7,424 nucleotides of DNA, taken from positions 12,543 to 19,966 of the forward strand of contig DCMF01000102.1 in NCBI GenBank assembly GCA_002321305.1, read 5' to 3'. Origin of the DNA: Verrucomicrobia bacterium UBA1629. GTDB lineage: Bacteria > Verrucomicrobiota > Kiritimatiellia > RFP12 > UBA1067. Of this stretch, positions 5,326-7,424 are shown in pieces (within the stretch, counting starts at the first letter, position 1; each line of letters begins with the position of its first letter). A program made the translations under genes and the position numbers. The notes beneath the pieces were generated by a model. It ran no database searches. It saw nothing but the letters and a program-made list of their open reading frames with translations, and was not told the origin of the DNA.

Positions 5326-5769
5326 CTACTTCGCGGCGTCGTCAACCGCCTCCTGCGCGCCCGCCACGGGACAGGCCGCAGGGACGGGCGTAAACTCGAT
5401 CTCGACGCGCGTCTGCTTCTGCTCCTTCGACGAGTACACGCCGAGCGCCGAGGTGTCGTTCGTCACGCACCCGCCCGCCGTCACCTTCGCGAGCGCGAGG
5501 TAGTCGCGGTTGATCCAGATCGTCGTCTTCGGCCCGGTGTAGACGCTGAAGACGGGTATCTTGTACTCGTCCCAGTTGATGTCGCCGAGGTTCGTGGCGG
5601 TCGCGCTGGACGCGACGACGCGCACCCCAGTCGGCGTGTTCGAGCAGCCCGTCAGGAGCGTGAGCGAAACCGCAAGCAACGCGAGCATGAAAAGGATGCC
5701 GCGCACCGCAAACTTTCTGCTGGGCCAACCCTGCGCGTCATAGATGCCGTTGTCGAGAAATTGCGTCAT
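5326..5769 (-). CDS. Predicted lipoprotein, unknown function
   Basis: 147 residues. A 23-residue charged N-terminus (TQFLDNGIYDAQGWPSRKFAV) precedes a hydrophobic segment (GILFMLALLAVSLTL, about 24-38) and a lipobox L39-T40-G41-C42, so the mature protein should be lipidated at C42. The n-region is long for a signal peptide. The mature part looks beta-rich (VRVVASSATATNLG, PVFSVYTGPKTTIWINRDYL, RVEIEFTPV) and contains C101 and C133, possibly a disulfide. Start at 5769: the ATG overlaps the upstream stop as ATGA, with AAGGAAAGAAG seven bases before. Upstream in-frame ATG at 5793 lies inside the preceding gene and is less well placed. Family not recognised. Phage lipoproteins can act in superinfection exclusion or lysis, but nothing specific supports either here. 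Confidence 0.8.
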   Translation of the reverse strand: MTQFLDNGIYDAQGWPSRKFAVRGILFMLALLAVSLTLLTGCSNTPTGVRVVASSATATNLGDINWDEYKIPVFSVYTGPKTTIWINRDYLALAKVTAGGCVTNDTSALGVYSSKEQKQTRVEIEFTPVPAACPVAGAQEAVDDAAK

Positions 5770-6101
5770 TGATCTTCTTTCCTTTCCCTGCACTTCGCAA
5801 TCGCAAAGTCAGCCGGTAGGCACACGGTGTCAACCGCCGCCTCGCACATGGCGTCCGCGAGAACGGCAACGCCGAGCGGAATTGTCAGCAGGTTGAGGGC
5901 CATGAAACGGTAATCGCTTGGAGCGTCGCTCATCATCTGCGGGAACGCGCAGATTACCGAGGCCGCAGCCGCCGTGCGGGTGGACTGGTAGACGCGCCCG
6001 ACCTTCGCGGGCGTGCCCGGACAGCGCGTGTAGCAGTTCACGCACCCCGCGAGGGAAGCGAGCGCGCACACGCCGATGGCCAATGTCAGAATCCTCTTCA
6101 T
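5766..6101 (-). CDS. YceK/DUF1375-like small lipoprotein
   Basis: 111 residues. Signal peptide MKRILTLAIGVCALASLAGC with lipobox L17-A18-G19-C20. The mature part has C23 and C27 close to the lipidated Cys. The C-terminal pattern LLTIPLGVAVLADAMCEAAV followed by DTVCLPADFAI resembles the YceK (DUF1375) family. E. coli YceK shows a similar ...LDLPFSLVFDTLLLPIDI... ending. Function of the family is unknown; members are small envelope lipoproteins, also present on phages. Start at 6101 is preceded nine bases upstream by AAAGG. It is translated before, and coupled through ATGA with, the second lipoprotein. A strong hairpin lies between it and the upstream 127-residue gene. The match is motif-based from memory, so the family name is moderately certain, while the lipoprotein call is strong. 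Confidence 0.78.
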   Translation of the reverse strand: MKRILTLAIGVCALASLAGCVNCYTRCPGTPAKVGRVYQSTRTAAAASVICAFPQMMSDAPSDYRFMALNLLTIPLGVAVLADAMCEAAVDTVCLPADFAIAKCRERKEDQ

Positions 6102-6131
6102 GTCTTACGCCTTTCGTTTCAGTTGGAAGCC

Positions 6132-6195
6132 GCCCCTCCGCGCGTCCTGTACGCCCGCGAAACAGGAAAACGGAACGCGGGCCGCGCGGAGGGGC
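6132..6195 (-). promoter_or_regulatory. Long GC-rich RNA hairpin in the 6102-6204 gene gap
   Basis: GCCCCTCCGCGCG (6132-6144) is the perfect inverse complement of 6183-6195: 13 paired bases. Inside, GCCCGCG (6153-6159) pairs with CGCGGGC (6176-6182), stacking directly on one side and leaving an 8-base bulge on the other. This makes about 20 base pairs around a 16-base A-rich loop. A competing small stem CCTGT/ACAGG (6146-6150, 6162-6166) also exists. It fills the 103-base gap between the 127-residue gene and the lipoprotein pair. There is no U-run after it in the leftward direction, so an intrinsic terminator is unlikely. mRNA processing, 3'-end protection of the upstream message, or attenuation are possible. 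Confidence 0.6.
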
Positions 6196-6204
6196 AAGTG
6201 CCGT

Positions 6205-6588
6205 TTACCTGTCGAGGCAAGACCCATCGACGCACGTCTCGTCGTCGGGCGACTTCCACGCGGCGATTGCCGCCGTCACGCGGTCGCAGATGATGTCGAG
6301 CTCGCCCTTTGTCAGGTCGAGGTCGGAAAGCGACTTGACGGCCTCCTGCACGGCCTCGACGGTCTTCGCGTAGGCCGTCTGCCACTTCGTCGGCACGAGG
6401 ATCTTGCAGAATTCGAGGATGCTCAGAACCTTCATCGAGAGGTTGAGAGCCGCCTGTATCTTCTCCTTCGTCGTGTCCGTGAGGCCGTCGAGCGCGCGCT
6501 TCAGGACGCCGAGGGCGTACTCGATCACTCCGGAGACGCCGCCCCCGAAGAGGAACGACATGACGATCTTGAACTTGCTGATGTTCAT
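6205..6588 (-). CDS. Unknown 127-residue phage protein with N-terminal hydrophobic segment
   Basis: Starts MNISKFKIVMSFLFGGGVSG; residues 8-28 (IVMSFLFGGGVSGVIEYALGV) are hydrophobic and Gly-rich, one possible membrane segment. An amphipathic helical part follows, ALDGLTDTTKEKIQAALNLS (33-52) and onward to about 95. The remainder is helix with an end AWKSPDDETCVDGSCLDR holding a C-x4-C pair. No family recognised. A single TM plus helices could suit a holin-like or scaffold role, but the hydrophobic stretch is short and glycine-rich and there is no second TM. The start at 6588 is preceded by AAAGGAAAACGC; a longer in-frame start at 6759 overlaps the DUF2829 gene and is rejected. Lies 31 bases after the DUF2829 gene, so co-transcribed. 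Confidence 0.75.
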   Translation of the reverse strand: MNISKFKIVMSFLFGGGVSGVIEYALGVLKRALDGLTDTTKEKIQAALNLSMKVLSILEFCKILVPTKWQTAYAKTVEAVQEAVKSLSDLDLTKGELDIICDRVTAAIAAWKSPDDETCVDGSCLDR

Positions 6589-6619
6589 TTTGCGTTTTCC
6601 TTTCGTTTTGGTGTTCAAG

Positions 6620-7090
6620 TCACTCCACAATTTCCCAGTCCTCGGCGAGCATATCCGTCTGGGACGCAAGCCAGCCCGTGAGGACACCGCCCGTCGCCGT
6701 GCGCATCCGGATCGAATCGAGGAAGCGGATTTCTCCTTCGGCCTTGTCGATTGCCGCAAGGTGCGGGTCGGTGATCTGGTTGCAGCCCCTGACCGTCGAA
6801 CCGGGTATCACCCAGATGTACATGCCCTTGCCGTTCCAGCCGCGCCGCGCGACCTTGTTGCCGCGCTTCATCGCCTCGATTGCCATGCCGAACGTCATGC
6901 CCTCGCAGGGACGGCCCGCCGCCTCGAACTGCGCACTGGGGCACCACGACACGTAGCCGTCGGGATAGACGACCTTGTACCCCTCGTCGGCAGGGTTCTC
7001 GTTGGCCGGAATCTCCCAGCCACGGGACTTGTTGTAGTCGCCGCGCGTCATCGGCTCGGCATCGACCTGGTGCATTCGGATGTACTTCAT
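6620..7090 (-). CDS. DUF2829/Tad2-family protein with N-terminal extension domain
   Basis: 156 residues, two parts. Residues 64-156 are a DUF2829 domain: GMTFGMAIEAMKRGNKVARR, then GWNGKGMYIWVIPGS, and a C-terminal GWLASQTDMLAEDWEIVE that matches the family's characteristic ending almost exactly. DUF2829 proteins include Tad2, a phage anti-Thoeris protein that sequesters the TIR-made cyclic ADP-ribose signal (gcADPR); some relatives are reported to bind CBASS cyclic oligonucleotides. Residues 1-63 (KYIRMHQVDAEPMTRGDYN, GYKVVYPDGYVSWCPSAQFE) form a separate small domain also seen in front of DUF2829 in other phage proteins; its role is unknown. Start at 7090, with AGGAAAGGA upstream. The ligand-binding residues were not checked, so immune evasion is inferred from family. 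No Thoeris genes are in the window. Confidence 0.85.
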   Translation of the reverse strand: MKYIRMHQVDAEPMTRGDYNKSRGWEIPANENPADEGYKVVYPDGYVSWCPSAQFEAAGRPCEGMTFGMAIEAMKRGNKVARRGWNGKGMYIWVIPGSTVRGCNQITDPHLAAIDKAEGEIRFLDSIRMRTATGGVLTGWLASQTDMLAEDWEIVE

Positions 7091-7138
7091 CTTGATTTTT
7101 TCCTTTCCTGGTTTCGGTTTCTGTTTTCGTGGGCTTGT

Positions 7139-7165
7139 CCACGGATTGCACGGATTTCACGGATT
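7139..7165. repeat. Three tandem 9-bp xCACGGATT repeats
   Basis: CCACGGATT, GCACGGATT, TCACGGATT follow each other without gap at 7139-7165, followed by GG. On the minus strand this is the familiar ATCCGTG tandem found intergenically in many environmental and PVC-related genomes. It sits between the stop of the coiled-coil gene (7170) and the DUF2829 gene, and is followed by an A-rich leader. Frames through it give an artefactual Ile-Arg-rich peptide. Seen in sequence; the taxonomic remark is from memory. Confidence 0.85.
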
Positions 7166-7169
7166 GGCC

Positions 7170-7424
7170 TCACGCGGACGCGCAGAGCGCGCGGACGACG
7201 GCCGCGCCGCCGCCAGCCGCCGCAAGGTAGCGCAGGGCCGCCCAGAGCATCTTCGCGCCCGCGACGCGGTTGCGCTTCGCCTCCGCCGCCGCGACGCGCT
7301 TCTGCCGCTCCTCGGCGACCTCCGCGACGAGCGCCTTGACGCGCTCCGCCGTCTTCTGCTGGCACTCGACGAGCGCGCGGCACTGGTGGACGAGGACGGT
7401 GAGCGTCGCGTCCAGCCGCCGCGC
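7170..7424 (-). CDS. C-terminal part of a coiled-coil protein with hydrophobic tail (5' end beyond right edge)
   Basis: The minus-strand frame beginning at 7424 is open for 84 codons to a TGA at 7172-7170, with G or C at nearly all third positions. That codon bias marks it as the real frame over an overlapping one with an ATG. Residues visible: a long Ala/Glu/Arg/Lys helix (RRLDATLTVLVHQCRALVEC to AAEAKRNRVAG), probably coiled coil. A hydrophobic, glycine-rich tail of about 26 residues (KMLWAALRYLAAAGGGAAVV) follows, ending LCASA. The tail may be a membrane anchor. Its first in-frame ATG is late (residue 59), so the start lies off the window. Possible roles (tail or lysis-associated membrane protein) are not decidable. 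Confidence 0.7.
   Translation of the reverse strand, partial: ARRLDATLTVLVHQCRALVECQQKTAERVKALVAEVAEERQKRVAAAEAKRNRVAGAKMLWAALRYLAAAGGGAAVVRALCASA

Noticed and set aside
7139..7165. Possible CRISPR repeats
   Set aside because: Units are 9 bp and contiguous with no spacers.
6404..7339. Long plus-strand open frame (311 codons) across the DUF2829 gene
   Set aside because: It runs antisense to two supported genes and through the tandem repeat, and ends in Arg/Pro-rich sequence; no ribosome-binding site or domain.
7087..7383. Minus-strand frame with an ATG at 7383
   Set aside because: It is out of frame with the high third-position-GC frame ending at 7170 and reads through the xCACGGATT repeat, giving a typical artefactual Ile-Arg-rich peptide.

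Overview
GC-rich accessory DNA, most likely part of a (pro)phage or phage-like mobile element of a Gram-negative bacterium. Coding regions carry G or C at most third codon positions. Nearly every gene has a Shine-Dalgarno site of the AAAGGA(G/A) type. The divergent promoters look like ordinary sigma-70 promoters, and two products have lipoprotein signal peptides. The gene content (YqaJ-type recombination exonuclease, excisionase-like HTH protein, DUF932, DUF2786, DUF4357, DUF2829/Tad2) is typical of phages and large mobile elements. A tandem xCACGGATT repeat near the right edge resembles intergenic repeats I recall from PVC-group and related environmental or gut genomes. That host guess is weak. 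No rRNA, tRNA, CRISPR array, transposase or structural phage gene is visible.

The layout has three blocks. Block 1 (1-1070, leftward) encodes, in transcription order, a small ribbon-helix-helix (RHH) protein, an overlapping second RHH-like basic protein, an excisionase/AlpA-like HTH protein, and the N-terminal part of a YqaJ-family exonuclease that runs off the left edge. The control region (1071-1426) holds two outward-facing promoters of the same form (TTGATT, 18 bp, TATAAT). A 20-bp element with two 8-bp direct repeats lies just downstream of the leftward -10 box. A degenerate copy lies before the excisionase-like gene, which suggests autoregulation by a block-1 DNA-binding protein.

Block 2 (1427-5236, rightward) is a six-gene operon: a DUF4357 protein, a DUF932 protein, a DUF2786 protein, an unknown protein with an internal sequence repeat, a small Cys-rich probable zinc protein, and a small very acidic protein. 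These look like early, DNA-metabolism or host-takeover genes.

Block 3 (5326-7424, leftward, converging on block 2) encodes, in transcription order, the C-terminus of a coiled-coil protein with a hydrophobic tail (5' part beyond the window), a two-domain protein ending in DUF2829 (the Tad2 anti-Thoeris family), a 127-residue protein with an N-terminal hydrophobic segment, then, after a large GC-rich RNA hairpin, two translationally coupled lipoproteins, the first YceK-like. This block looks like counter-defence and cell-envelope cargo.

Two real genes at the window edges (YqaJ at the left, coiled-coil at the right) lack one end here and are easy to miss. They were found by reading the minus strand directly.
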